64,000 nucleotides of DNA from Nonomuraea coxensis DSM 45129 (lineage in GTDB: Bacteria > Actinomycetota > Actinomycetes > Streptosporangiales > Streptosporangiaceae), in the NCBI RefSeq assembly GCF_019397265.1, contig NZ_CP068985.1, forward strand, positions 2,584,501-2,648,500, given 5' to 3'. Below are positions 33,651 to 42,678 of this stretch, piece by piece; position 1 is the first letter of the stretch, and the number at the start of each line of letters is the position of its first letter. The notes beneath the pieces are model-generated. The model had not been told where the DNA came from. It saw only the letters and a list, made by a program, of their open reading frames with translations, and ran no database searches. Made by a program: the position numbers and the translations under genes.

Positions 33651-35602
33651 CCGCCGCGCAGGCGCCCGCGCGCCGCCCGCAACCCGGGTTCGGCCCCGGC
33701 CGCATGATGGGCGCGCCCCCCGAGAAGCCGTCCGACTTCCGCGGGACGCTCCGCAACCTGATGCGGCTGCTGCGCCCCGAACGACGGCTGCTCACCGTCG
33801 TCCTCGCCCTCGGCACGGCCAGCGTCGCCCTGACCGTGGCCGGGCCCAAGATCCTCGGCCAGGCCACCGACCTCATCTTCTCCGGCATCATCGGCGCCCA
33901 GCTCCCCGCCGGCGTCACCAAGGAGCAGGCCGTGGCCGGGCTGCGCGCCCGCGGCCAGGACACCTTCGCCGACATGGTCGCGGCCATGCACGTGGTGCCC
34001 GGGCAGGGCATCGACTTCGACGCGCTCGCGTACGTGCTGGCCTGGGCGCTCGCGGTCTACGTGGTGGCGGGGCTGCTCGGCGTCGCCCAGTTCCGGCTGA
34101 CCACGACGGTCGTGCAGCGGGCCGCGTACCGGCTGCGCGAGCGGATCGAGGCCAAGCTGTCCCGGCTGCCGCTCAGCTACTTCGACGGCCAGCCGCGCGG
34201 CGAGGTGCTCAGCCGCGCCACCAACGACACCGACAACATCGCCCAGTCGCTCCAGCAGACGATGAGCCAGCTCGTCTCGTCGGTGCTGACCGTGATCGCG
34301 GTGCTCGCGATGATGTTCTGGATCTCGCCGGTGCTGGCGCTCATCGCGCTGGTCACGGTGCCGGTCACGGTCTGGGTCACCGCGGTGATCGGCAAGCGGT
34401 CGCAGCCGCAGTTCGTCAGGCAGTGGTCCTCCACCGGCAAGCTCAACGGCCACATCGAGGAGATGTACGGCGGGCACACGCTGGTCAGCGTGTTCGGCCG
34501 GCAGCACGAGGCCGCCGAGACCTTCGACCGGCACAACGACGCCCTCTACGACTCCAGCTTCCGCGCCCAGTTCATCTCCGGCGTCATCCAGCCGGCGATG
34601 ATGTTCATCGGCAACCTCAACTACCTGCTGGTCGCCGTGGTCGGCGGGCTCAAGGTCGCCTCGGGCTCGATCTCGCTGGGCGACGTGCAGGCGTTCATCC
34701 AGTACTCGCGCCAGTTCAGCCAGCCGCTCATGCAGGTGGCCGGCATGGCGGCTCTGGTGCAGTCGGGCGTCGCCTCGGCCGAGCGCGTCTTCGAGCTGCT
34801 GGAGGCCGGCGAGCAGTCGCCGGAGCCCGCCGAGCCGGCCCGGCCCGAGCGGGTCAGGGGCCGGGTGGCGTTCGAGGACGTGTCCTTCCGCTACGAGCCC
34901 GACCGGCCGCTGATCGAGAACCTGTCGCTCACCGTCGAGCCCGGCCAGACGGTCGCCATCGTGGGCCCCACGGGAGCGGGCAAGACCACGCTGGTCAACC
35001 TCGTCATGCGCTTCTACGAGGTGACCGGCGGGCGCATCACGCTCGACGGCGTCGACATCGCCACGATGTCCCGCGAGGAGCTGCGCGCCAACATCGGCAT
35101 GGTGCTCCAGGACACCTGGCTGTTCGGCGGCACGATCGCCGAGAACATCGGCTACGGCGCCGAGAAGGCGAGCCGCGAGCGCGTCGAGGCCGCCGCGCAG
35201 GCCGCGCACGTCGACCGCGTCGCGCTCACCCTGCCCGACGGCTACGACACCGTGCTCGAGGAGGAGGGCGGCACGGTCAGCGCGGGCGAGAAGCAGCTCA
35301 TCACGATCGCCCGCGCGTTCCTGTCCGACCCGGCGATCCTCATCCTGGACGAGGCCACCAGCTCGGTCGACACCCGGACCGAGGTGCTCATCCAGCGGGC
35401 GATGAGCACCCTGCGCGAGGGCCGTACCAGCTTCGTCATCGCCCACCGGCTGTCCACGATCCGCGACGCCAGCCTCATCCTGGTCATGGAGAACGGGTGC
35501 ATCGTCGAGCAGGGCACCCACGAGTCGCTGCTCGCTGCCGGCGGCGCCTACGCCCGGCTCTACTCCGCCCAGTTCACCGCGGCCGTGGCGGAGGTGGACT
35601 AG
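33647..35602 (+). CDS. ABC exporter half-transporter, catalytic-site subunit
   Basis: This 651-residue protein has a basic Pro-rich N-terminal extension of about 45 residues, six membrane helices (with a short hydrophilic insert near residues 95-120), and an ABC domain with Walker A GPTGAGKTT, Walker B ILILDEATSSVD with the catalytic Glu, and an unusual signature VSAGEKQLI. The unusual signature pairs with the degenerate Walker B of the partner, so only one of two ATP sites should hydrolyse fully. Start ATG 33647 is set by AGGAGG and the ATGA overlap. The substrate is unknown, probably a lipid or drug-like molecule. Confidence 0.9.
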   Translation: MTAAQAPARRPQPGFGPGRMMGAPPEKPSDFRGTLRNLMRLLRPERRLLTVVLALGTASVALTVAGPKILGQATDLIFSGIIGAQLPAGVTKEQAVAGLRARGQDTFADMVAAMHVVPGQGIDFDALAYVLAWALAVYVVAGLLGVAQFRLTTTVVQRAAYRLRERIEAKLSRLPLSYFDGQPRGEVLSRATNDTDNIAQSLQQTMSQLVSSVLTVIAVLAMMFWISPVLALIALVTVPVTVWVTAVIGKRSQPQFVRQWSSTGKLNGHIEEMYGGHTLVSVFGRQHEAAETFDRHNDALYDSSFRAQFISGVIQPAMMFIGNLNYLLVAVVGGLKVASGSISLGDVQAFIQYSRQFSQPLMQVAGMAALVQSGVASAERVFELLEAGEQSPEPAEPARPERVRGRVAFEDVSFRYEPDRPLIENLSLTVEPGQTVAIVGPTGAGKTTLVNLVMRFYEVTGGRITLDGVDIATMSREELRANIGMVLQDTWLFGGTIAENIGYGAEKASRERVEAAAQAAHVDRVALTLPDGYDTVLEEEGGTVSAGEKQLITIARAFLSDPAILILDEATSSVDTRTEVLIQRAMSTLREGRTSFVIAHRLSTIRDASLILVMENGCIVEQGTHESLLAAGGAYARLYSAQFTAAVAEVD

Positions 35603-35605
35603 CGG

Positions 35606-36187
35606 TCAGGTCGTGAAGGTGATCGTGCCCGCGCCCTGCACCGAGGACAGGCCCCGGGTGACGCAGCCGCTGACGTCCGAGGTCGGGGTCGCGGTGCCGC
35701 TCACCCGGGCGCCGGCCAGCACGCCCTTGCCGATCCTGCCGCTGAGCAGCATGTCGCCGGGGTTGTGGGTCTGCGCCTGCTCGGCGGCGGGCCGGAGGGC
35801 GGACGTGCCCGCCGGGCCGCCGGTCGCGTCGTACCAGGTGATGCGGCCCTTGCCGCGGATGTCCTGGACGCCGGTGCAGAAGGCGCGGCCGGTGCCGGTG
35901 ACGGTCATCCGGCCCGAGGACAGCCCGGCCGCCTGGCCGGTGCCCGCGCAGCCGGAGAGGGTGAGCGTGGCCTCGGCGGTGACCTGGCGCGGAAGGAACC
36001 CGACGGCCGGGGTGAACGTCACCGGCCGGCCGGGCGGCGTGCCGACCCGGCAGGTCAGCGTGTCCTGCGGGACGGCCGCGGGCGGCAGGGCGGCGGCGGT
36101 CGCGAGCGGCAGGGCGGCGGCGGTCGCGAGCGGCAGGGCGGCGGCGGTCGCGAGCGTCGCGACGGCCACGAGCGCGGACAACGACAT
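35606..36187 (-). CDS. Secreted beta-rich hypothetical protein
   Basis: This 193-residue protein has a signal peptide whose hydrophobic core is three copies of an Ala/Leu/Pro/Thr octapeptide, coded by a perfect 24-bp triplication. The mature part has four or five Cys, is rich in Thr, Gly and Ser, and alternates like a beta-sandwich. I do not recognise the family. ATG 36187 follows AGAAGGAG. It is convergent with the ABC exporter operon, with 3 bp between stops, and lies downstream of the OleA-like gene on the same strand after 43 bp. Confidence 0.65.
   Translation of the reverse strand: MSLSALVAVATLATAAALPLATAAALPLATAAALPPAAVPQDTLTCRVGTPPGRPVTFTPAVGFLPRQVTAEATLTLSGCAGTGQAAGLSSGRMTVTGTGRAFCTGVQDIRGKGRITWYDATGGPAGTSALRPAAEQAQTHNPGDMLLSGRIGKGVLAGARVSGTATPTSDVSGCVTRGLSSVQGAGTITFTT
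36084..36155. repeat. Three perfect 24-bp tandem repeats inside a signal peptide
   Basis: GGCAGGGCGGCGGCGGTCGC plus GAGC occurs three times with no mismatch (36084-36107, 36108-36131, 36132-36155). It encodes repeated ATAAALPL in the signal sequence of the secreted protein at 35606-36187. Confidence 0.85.
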
Positions 36188-36230
36188 CAGGTGCTCCTTC
36201 TGACGGGTACGGTGTTCGACGGTGGGCCGG

Positions 36231-37232
36231 TCACCAGCGCAGGAGCACGGTGCCCGCGCTCACCCCGCCGGCCAGGCCCACCAGGGCGACCAGGTCGCCG
36301 CGCCGGACGCGGCCGGCGCGGACCGCCTGGTGAAGCTGCGCGGGGAGGCTTGAGGCCACCAGGTTGCCGTGGTCCTCGACCGTCACCTCGACCCGGCCCA
36401 CGGGGATCCCGGCGAGCTCGCAGAAGGCGTGCAGGGACGGCAGCGACGCCTGGTGGACGCAGATGGCGGCCAGGTCGTCCCAGCTCAGGCCCCGGTCGGT
36501 CAGCGGGCGCCGCAGCACGTCCAGGTCGAGCTTGCACATGCCGATGGCGAGCTCCTGGAAGTCGACCGAGAATTCCCCGATCTCCAGCCCGCCCTCGGGG
36601 AGCGGCGTCACCGGGACGAGCGCCGAGCGCCAGGCGGGCGAGTACGCGCAGAAGCGGTGCCCGAGCACGCCCGGCGTGGTCGACGCCTGCAGCAGCAGGG
36701 CCGTGCCCGAGTCCGAGACGGTGTAGGAGGGGATCGCGGCGGTGTAGTCGTCGTCCGGGCCCAGCCGCCAGCGGATGGTGGAGGTCGCGCGCTCGCCGCA
36801 GGCGATGAGGACCGTGCGGTACCGGCCCGCCGTGATCAGCGTCTCGGCCAGCTCGATCGCGTTCAGCACGCTGTTGCAGGCGTTGCGCACGTCGAACACC
36901 GGGCAGCTCGCGCCCAGCTCGGCGGCCACGATGTGCGCGTTGGCGGGCTCGACGACGTCCGTGCTCACCCCGGCGAAGATGATCAGGTCGAGGGCCGGCG
37001 GCGTGTGGCCGGTCTCCTCCAGCAACTGCCGCGCCGCCCGCGCGGCCAGCCCCGCGACCGGCTGGCCCGGAGCCGCCACGTGCCGCCGCCGCACACCCGT
37101 GGCGTGCTCGATCAGGCCGCGTGGCACGCGCGCCCCCGGATTGCGGGCGGCGAGCTCCTCCTCCAGCTCGGTGCTGGTGAGCGTCCGCTCCGGCAGGTGA
37201 ACGGCCACCCCGGCCACGTGGGCGTAGCGCAT
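36231..37232 (-). CDS. OleA-like ketoacyl-ACP synthase III family protein
   Basis: This 333-residue thiolase-fold enzyme has catalytic Cys near residue 119 in RNACNSVLN, His in ICVHQASLPS and Asn in EDHGNLVASSLP. A Glu near residue 95 in VVEPANA aligns with the EPSTAS segment of OleA, whose Glu acts as base in head-to-head acyl condensation. This makes it more OleA-like than FabH-like. Its presumed job is condensing two activated fatty acyl chains to a beta-keto acid for the oleC-oleD-oleB operon at 40064-43593. ATG 37232 has a G-rich ribosome site at seven bases; ATG 37238 is an alternative. It is divergent from the ACP/KAS pair. Confidence 0.75.
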   Translation of the reverse strand: MRYAHVAGVAVHLPERTLTSTELEEELAARNPGARVPRGLIEHATGVRRRHVAAPGQPVAGLAARAARQLLEETGHTPPALDLIIFAGVSTDVVEPANAHIVAAELGASCPVFDVRNACNSVLNAIELAETLITAGRYRTVLIACGERATSTIRWRLGPDDDYTAAIPSYTVSDSGTALLLQASTTPGVLGHRFCAYSPAWRSALVPVTPLPEGGLEIGEFSVDFQELAIGMCKLDLDVLRRPLTDRGLSWDDLAAICVHQASLPSLHAFCELAGIPVGRVEVTVEDHGNLVASSLPAQLHQAVRAGRVRRGDLVALVGLAGGVSAGTVLLRW

Positions 37233-37429
37233 GCCCATTCCCCCCTTGTGTCCCCGTGCCGCCCACCCTAGGGAGCGCACGGACGGCCGCCCGGCCCGCG
37301 CACCGCCGAACGGGCATTCTTGATCAATTCCTTAACGGCGGACCTCGCGTCACAAGTGATCATCTTTCCTGCCATCGGCCAGGCTAGGCGGCACGGCCAT
37401 CACGCCGACCCGCGCGAAAGGAGCCCGAC

Positions 37430-37681
37430 GTGAGCGACGAAGAGATCTTGACCGTGGTCCGCGAACGCTGCGCGAACATCCTGAAGGTCGACCCGAGCAG
37501 GGTCACCGAGGACGCCCTGCTGCGCGAGGACCTGGAGGCCGACAGCCTCGACCTGGCCGAGCTGCACGTCACGCTGGAGGACGAGTGGGGGCCGCTGCCG
37601 CGTGAGGCGTTCGCCGACGTACGGACGGTCGGCGACGTGCTGGCCCGCGCCCGCGAGCTGGCCCCGGAGCGTCTGGGATGA
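37430..37681 (+). CDS. Acyl carrier protein
   Basis: This 83-residue carrier has the phosphopantetheine site Ser39 in LEADSLDLAEL and the acidic helix ILTVVRERCANILKVDP typical of type II ACPs. GTG 37430 follows GAAAGGAG. It overlaps the FabF-like gene by four bases (ATGA), so the two should be made in equal amounts. A dedicated ACP is not part of the known OleABCD system, so it may feed acyl or beta-ketoacyl chains to this locus rather than general fatty acid synthesis. Confidence 0.9.
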   Translation: MSDEEILTVVRERCANILKVDPSRVTEDALLREDLEADSLDLAELHVTLEDEWGPLPREAFADVRTVGDVLARARELAPERLG

Positions 37682-38940
37682 GCCCCGCAGCCGGCGGCGG
37701 AGCATCGGCGAGGCCGCGCGCCCGGGTCGCCGTCACCGGGCTGGGCGTGCGCACCCCGGCGGGCGCCCACCCCAAGGAGCTGTGGGACGCGCTGCTCGCC
37801 GGCCGCTCCACCGCGCGCCCCATCACCTCCTTCGACACCGAGGGACTGGGCGCCACGTTCGCCTGCGAGGTCCACGGCCTCGACGTCGAGGGCTACCTGA
37901 CGCCCAAGCAGGCCTCCCGCCTGGACCGCGTGGCCCAGCTCGCGGTCTGCGCGGCCGGCGACGCCATGGACGACGCCGGGCCGGTGCGCACGCCGCCCGA
38001 GCGGCAGGCCGTCGTCACCGGCAGCGGCTTCGGCGGCGCCCACACCTACGAGGCCGGGCTGCTCGCCGGCCGCCACGCGGGCCGCGGCAACCCCGGCCCG
38101 CTGCACGTGCCCATGGTCATGCACAACGCGATGGCCGCCGCGATCAGCATCCGCCACCGGATCCTGGGCCCCAGCCTGTCCGTGGCCACCGCCTGCGCCT
38201 CCGGTGCCCACGCCATCGCCGAGGCCGCCCGGCTGGTCCGCGACGGCACCGCCGACCTCGCCGTCGCGGGCGGCTCCGAGGCGTCCATCACGCCGTCCGT
38301 CCTGCTGGCCTTCGAACGCTGCCGCGCCCTGTCGCTGCGCAACGACGAACCGGAACGGGCCAGCCGGCCCTTCGACCGGGACCGGGACGGGTTCGTGCTG
38401 GCGGAGGGGGCCGCGTTCGTCGTCCTGGAGAACCTGGAGCACGCCCTCGCCCGGGGCGCCCACGTCTACGGCGAGCTGTCGGGGCTCGGGTTCTCCTCCG
38501 ACGCCCACCACATCACCGCGCCGCCCGAGCAGGGGGACGGGGCCGCCCGCTGCATGCGCGCCGCCCTCGCCGACGCCGGGCTGACGCCCGGCGAGATCGC
38601 GCACGTCAACGCGCACGGCAGCAGCACCCCGCTCAACGACCTGGCCGAGGCGCGGGCGATCAACCAGGTGTTCGGGACGGTACGGGTGCCGGTGACCTCC
38701 ACCAAGGGGGTGACCGGGCACGCCATCGGCGCCGCCGGGGCCATCGAGGCCGTGGCCGCCGTCCTCGCGCTGAACGAGCGCGCCGTTCCGCCCACCGCCA
38801 ACCTGAGCGTCCTCGACCCGCAGTGCGACCTCGATGTCGTCACCGAGGCCCGGCCCATGCCGGCCGCGCCGGTCATGTCCAACTCCTTCGGCTTCGGCGG
38901 CCACAACGCCAGCCTGATCTTCTCGCCCGTACCGTCCTGA
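37678..38940 (+). CDS. FabF-like beta-ketoacyl-ACP synthase II
   Basis: This 420-residue KAS I/II family enzyme has Cys173 in [11 protein letters not shown], His313 in NAHGSSTPLND and the second His in KGVTGHAIGAAG, so the Cys-His-His triad is complete. The C-terminal NSFGFGGHNASLIF is typical. It is coupled to the ACP gene and divergent from the OleA-like gene. It could elongate a special acyl chain on that ACP, or prime a two-ketosynthase system. No partner chain-length factor, ketoreductase or dehydratase is adjacent. Confidence 0.9.
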   Translation: MSPAAGGGASARPRARVAVTGLGVRTPAGAHPKELWDALLAGRSTARPITSFDTEGLGATFACEVHGLDVEGYLTPKQASRLDRVAQLAVCAAGDAMDDAGPVRTPPERQAVVTGSGFGGAHTYEAGLLAGRHAGRGNPGPLHVPMVMHNAMAAAISIRHRILGPSLSVATACASGAHAIAEAARLVRDGTADLAVAGGSEASITPSVLLAFERCRALSLRNDEPERASRPFDRDRDGFVLAEGAAFVVLENLEHALARGAHVYGELSGLGFSSDAHHITAPPEQGDGAARCMRAALADAGLTPGEIAHVNAHGSSTPLNDLAEARAINQVFGTVRVPVTSTKGVTGHAIGAAGAIEAVAAVLALNERAVPPTANLSVLDPQCDLDVVTEARPMPAAPVMSNSFGFGGHNASLIFSPVPS

Positions 38941-39008
38941 CCCGCGCGTCACGACCCGCCGGCCGTGGCGTGGGCCGTTCTCGTCCGTGTCCTCACCAAG
39001 GAGCCATC

Positions 39009-39290
39009 ATGCGTGCCTTCGCTCTCGCTTCCGCTGTTCTCGTCGCCGCGTCCCTGGCGGCCGGGCCGCCGGCCGCCGCCGACACCGTTCCCTCGCCTGT
39101 GGACGCCGTGGGCACGTTCTGCGTGCGCGTGCCCGTGAACGCCATGGCCCAGACCTTCGCCGCCTTCTTCGGCGCCGCCGCCACGGGCGCGGGGGCGGCG
39201 CCGGGCGCGGGGAGCGCTCCGTTCAGGCTGCCCTTCCTCGGGACTCCGCTGCCGGACGACGTGCCCGTGCTGAAGGCCGCGCCCTGCTGA
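39009..39290 (+). CDS. Small secreted protein, 93 residues
   Basis: ATG 39009 has AAGGAG at six bases. The protein has a clear signal peptide (about 1-25, ending PPAAADT), two Cys (near residues 38 and the last residue), an Ala/Gly-rich middle and a Pro/Leu-rich end. I do not recognise the family. It sits 68 bp after the FabF-like gene on the same strand and might be co-transcribed with it. It could be a surface or wall-associated peptide. Confidence 0.6.
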   Translation: MRAFALASAVLVAASLAAGPPAAADTVPSPVDAVGTFCVRVPVNAMAQTFAAFFGAAATGAGAAPGAGSAPFRLPFLGTPLPDDVPVLKAAPC

Positions 39291-39316
39291 CGTGCCGGAG
39301 GGCCCCCGGACGGCGG

Positions 39317-39369
39317 CAGACCCGGTCGGTCGAGCTCGTCAGGTCGTGAGCTGCGAACGGCCGGGTCTG
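39317..39369. terminator. Inverted repeat between two convergent secreted-protein genes
   Basis: CAGACCCGG (39317-39325) and CCGGGTCTG (39361-39369) form a perfect 9-bp outer stem; the 35-base loop holds a smaller AGCTC/GAGCT stem. It lies between the stops at 39290 and 39397 and could terminate both strands. Confidence 0.45.
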
Positions 39370-39396
39370 TCAGGTGATGGAAGGGCGGCGGGGCGG

Positions 39397-39966
39397 TCAG
39401 CCGAGGCCGGCCACCGGCCGGCCGTTGAAGGTGCCGCCGACGCAGAGCAGCAGCGTCCGGCTGCTGGGCGAGGGCAGGATCAGGCCGAGGCCCGTGACGC
39501 ACTGCTGCACGGACACGGCGCCGTGCTTGCGCGCCGGCCTGGCGAGCGCGGCCTCCACAGCGTCGGGAGCGGCCTCCACGACGGCGGGCTCGTCCTCCAT
39601 GGCGACCGGTGCCGCCTCCATGGCGGCGGGGGCGGCCTCCACGGCGGTGGTCTCGGCGTCCATGGTGGCCGGCCTGTCCTCCTCGGCGGCGAGCGTGGCC
39701 TCCACGAGCGTGGACGCGGCGTCCTCGGTGGAGGGCTCGTCCTTGGCGGCGTCCTCGCCGGGCGCGGCCTCGGCGTCGGGCGCGTCCGGGGCGAAGGGCG
39801 GCGCGTCGGGCGCGTCCGGGGCGAAGGGCGGCGCGTCGGGCGCGTCCGGCGCGATGGCGGGCGCGGGGGCGTCGGGAGCGGGAGCGGCGAACGCCGGGAA
39901 CGGCGCGGCGAGCGGCAGCACGGCAGTGGCCGCTCCGGCGGCGAGGACGGCGATGAATCTGCGCAT
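39397..39966 (-). CDS. Secreted low-complexity protein with PDA repeats
   Basis: This 189-residue protein has a signal peptide (about 1-26, ending PAFAAPAP), then an acidic Ala/Asp/Pro/Glu-rich region with repeated APDAPDAPPF, and a short ordered C-terminus with two Cys (VQQCVTGLG, LLLCVGGTFNGR). ATG 39966 has CAGGAG at seven bases. I do not recognise the family. It could be a surface adhesive or wall-spanning protein. It is divergent from the oleC gene. Confidence 0.6.
   Translation of the reverse strand: MRRFIAVLAAGAATAVLPLAAPFPAFAAPAPDAPAPAIAPDAPDAPPFAPDAPDAPPFAPDAPDAEAAPGEDAAKDEPSTEDAASTLVEATLAAEEDRPATMDAETTAVEAAPAAMEAAPVAMEDEPAVVEAAPDAVEAALARPARKHGAVSVQQCVTGLGLILPSPSSRTLLLCVGGTFNGRPVAGLG
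39781..39840. repeat. Two perfect 30-bp tandem repeats in the PDA-repeat gene
   Basis: The 30-bp unit beginning CGCGTCCGGGGCGAAGGGCG occurs twice without mismatch (39781-39810, 39811-39840), with a partial third copy after it. It encodes ten-residue PDAPDAPPFA type units. Confidence 0.8.
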
Positions 39967-40063
39967 GTCTTGACTCCTGGTCACTTTGAGTTACAGATCG
40001 CTACAGATAGTTACCGCGTGAGGGATCGCCCAAAACGCGACACACCTGGAAGGAGACCCGTCG

Positions 40064-41683
40064 ATGAACGCCCAGCTCTTCGACGCCGACGCGGCGCTCA
40101 CCGGACGCTGGCCGCACGCCCGTCCCGACGCCGTCGCCTGCCGCATCGACGGCCGCCGGGGCAGGGGTCACGAGACGCTGACGTACCGCGAGCTGGACGA
40201 GCTGATCGGCCGCGCCGTCCTGGACCTCGGCCGCGCGGGCGTCGGCGCGGGGACGACGACCGCCGTCATGGTGCCGCCGGGCCGGGAGCTGGTCGCGCTG
40301 GTCCACGCCCTGCTCCGGCTGCGGGCCGTGCCCGTGCTCATCGATCCCGGCCTCGGGGCGCGCGCGATGAGGAGGTGCCTGGCCGAGGCCGCGCCGCGGG
40401 CGTTCGTCGGCGTGCCCCTCGCCCATCTCGCCCGCGTGCTGCTGGGCTGGGCGCGCGACAGCGTACGGACCACGATCACCGTGGGGCCGCGCGCGCCGTG
40501 GCCGGTTCGCCCGCCGCGGCCCTGCTCCCCGCCCGCGCCAGGCCCGGAGGGCGGCGACCAGGCGCTCGTGGCCTTCACCTCCGGCTCCACCGGCGTGCCC
40601 AAGGGCGTGCCGCTCCGGCACCGGCACCTGGCCGGGCAACTGGAGCTGCTGGCGCACCTCGGCGGGTTGAAGCCGGGTGCGACGGTCTGGTCCACGTTCC
40701 TGCCGTTCGCGCTCGCCGCGCCCGCCATGGGCTGCGCCGCCGTCGTCCCCCGGCTGAACCTGCGCCGTCCCGCCCGCAGCGACCCCGCCGCGATGGCGGC
40801 GTCGATCCGCGCGCACCGCGTCTCCGGGCTGTTCGCCGCGCCCGCGCTGCTGGACCGCCTGGCCCGCCACTGCCTGGCGCGCGGCCTCACGCTGGACGGC
40901 GTCGAGACCGTGCTCACGGCGGGCGCGCCGCTGCCGCACGCGGTGCTGCGCCGCGCCCTCCGGTGCCTGCCGGAGGGCGCCGAGCTGCTCTCCGTGTACG
41001 GCGCCACCGAATGCCTCCTGGTCAGCGCGGCGAGCGCGGCCGAGCTCACCGCGACCGCGGCGGACACGGCGAGGGGCATGGGCACGTTCCTCGGCACGCC
41101 GCTGCCGGGCAACCTGGTCCGCGTCATCGCCGTCACGGACGGGCCCGTCCCCCGCTGGTCGGACGACCTGCTGGTGCCGCCGGGGACCGTGGGGGAGATC
41201 ACCGTGGCCGGGCCGGCGGTGAGCGACCCGTACCTCGGCCGCCCGAACGACACCGCACTGGCCCGCATCGACGACGGCGGCACCCCCGTGCACCGCATGG
41301 GGGACCTCGGCTGGATGGACGAGCGGGGACGTCTCTGGTTCGCCGGCCGGAAGGGCGAGCGGGTCCGCACGGCCGCCGGCGACCTCTACACCGACCAGGT
41401 CGAGCCGATCGTCAACGACCTGCCGGGGGTGCGCCGCACCGCGCTCGTCGGCGTGGGGCCGGAGGGCCGCCGGCGGCCGGTGCTGTGCGTGGAGTGCGAG
41501 CCCGGCCTCTCCGCCCGGGAACGCCGCGCGGCCCTCGCCCTCGTGCGCGAGCACGCCCCGCCCGCCGTCGCCGAGGTGCTGCCGCACCGCGGGTTCCCGA
41601 TGGACGTCAGGCACGCCAGCAAGATCCGCCGCCCGCTGCTGGCCCGCTGGGCCGCCCGCGAGCTGGGGGAGGCCGGGCGATGA
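40064..41683 (+). CDS. oleC: OleC-like beta-lactone synthetase (AMP-forming ligase family)
   Basis: This 539-residue ANL-superfamily enzyme has the P-loop TSGSTGVPKGVPL, the YGATECLLVS motif, and MGDLGWMDERGRLWFAGRKGERV near the C-terminal hinge. The arrangement with OleD- and OleB-like genes identifies it as OleC, which activates a beta-hydroxy acid with ATP and closes a beta-lactone. ATG 40064 has AAGGAG upstream. Its stop overlaps oleD by four bases (ATGA). Without neighbours it would read as a generic fatty acid ligase. Confidence 0.8.
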   Translation: MNAQLFDADAALTGRWPHARPDAVACRIDGRRGRGHETLTYRELDELIGRAVLDLGRAGVGAGTTTAVMVPPGRELVALVHALLRLRAVPVLIDPGLGARAMRRCLAEAAPRAFVGVPLAHLARVLLGWARDSVRTTITVGPRAPWPVRPPRPCSPPAPGPEGGDQALVAFTSGSTGVPKGVPLRHRHLAGQLELLAHLGGLKPGATVWSTFLPFALAAPAMGCAAVVPRLNLRRPARSDPAAMAASIRAHRVSGLFAAPALLDRLARHCLARGLTLDGVETVLTAGAPLPHAVLRRALRCLPEGAELLSVYGATECLLVSAASAAELTATAADTARGMGTFLGTPLPGNLVRVIAVTDGPVPRWSDDLLVPPGTVGEITVAGPAVSDPYLGRPNDTALARIDDGGTPVHRMGDLGWMDERGRLWFAGRKGERVRTAAGDLYTDQVEPIVNDLPGVRRTALVGVGPEGRRRPVLCVECEPGLSARERRAALALVREHAPPAVAEVLPHRGFPMDVRHASKIRRPLLARWAARELGEAGR

Positions 41684-42675
41684 ACGTGCTGGTGACCGGC
41701 GGCGGCGGGTTCCTCGGGCAGGCCGTGTGCCGGCTGCTGGCCGCGCGCGGCGACCGGGTGACCGCGTTCCAGCGCCGCCCGCATCCGGGGCTGGACGCGT
41801 ACGGCGTCCTCCAGCGCACCGGGGACGTCCGTGACCTCGACCGGGTCCGCGCCGCCGTCGCCGGGCACGACGCGGTGGTGCACTGCGCCGCGCTGGCCGG
41901 GCTGTGGGGCGCGGCCCGCGACTTCCGCGCGATCAACGTGCACGGCACGGCCCACGTGGTCGACGCCTGCCTGAGCGCCGGGGTCTCCCGCCTCGTGCAC
42001 GTCTCCTCGCCGAGCGTCGTGCACGACGGCCGCGACCTGGAGGGCGTGGACGAGTCCGTCCCCTACGCCCGCCGCCACCTCGCGCCCTACCCGGCGACGA
42101 AGGCCGCGGCCGAGCGCATCGTGCTCGCCGCGAGCGGCCCCCGGCTGGCCACCGTGGCACTGCGGCCGCACCTCATCTGGGGGCCTGGCGACCCGCACTT
42201 CCTGCCGCAACTGGCCGCGCGGGCCCGGCGCGGCCGGCTGCTGCTGCCGCGCGCCCCCGGCAAGCTGATCGACACCGTGTACGTCGACAACGCGGCCGAG
42301 GCGTGCCTGCTGGCACTGGACGCGCTCGCCCCCGGCCGCCCGGCCGCCGGGCGCGCCTACTTCGTCGCCCAGGACGAGCCGGTCCCGATCGCGCAGTGGG
42401 TGAACGGCCTGCTGGCGGCGGCCGGGCTCGGCCCGGTCCGGCCCCGGGTGCCCGCCCGGCTGGCGCGGCTGGCGGCCGGGATGGTCGAGCACGGCTGCCG
42501 GGTGGCCGGGGTGCGTCCCCCGCTCACCCGGATGATCGCCGTGCAGGCCACCACGTCCCACTGGTTCGACCTGTCGGCCGCCCGCCGCGACCTCGGCTAC
42601 GCGCCGCGCGTCACGACGGCCGAGGGCCTGTCCCGGCTCGCCGCCCACCTGTCGGCCGCCCCGGCGGGGAGCTGA
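41680..42675 (+). CDS. oleD: OleD-like NAD(P)-dependent beta-ketoacid reductase
   Basis: This 331-residue short-chain/epimerase-type reductase of the 3-beta-HSD group has VLVTGGGGFLGQAVCRLLA and the Tyr-Lys pair in YPATKAAAE, with a Ser in VSSPSVVH. In the Ole pathway OleD reduces the OleA beta-keto product to a beta-hydroxy acid. It is coupled by ATGA to oleC and followed after 3 bp by oleB. Confidence 0.82.
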   Translation: MNVLVTGGGGFLGQAVCRLLAARGDRVTAFQRRPHPGLDAYGVLQRTGDVRDLDRVRAAVAGHDAVVHCAALAGLWGAARDFRAINVHGTAHVVDACLSAGVSRLVHVSSPSVVHDGRDLEGVDESVPYARRHLAPYPATKAAAERIVLAASGPRLATVALRPHLIWGPGDPHFLPQLAARARRGRLLLPRAPGKLIDTVYVDNAAEACLLALDALAPGRPAAGRAYFVAQDEPVPIAQWVNGLLAAAGLGPVRPRVPARLARLAAGMVEHGCRVAGVRPPLTRMIAVQATTSHWFDLSAARRDLGYAPRVTTAEGLSRLAAHLSAAPAGS

Positions 42676-42678
42676 GCC

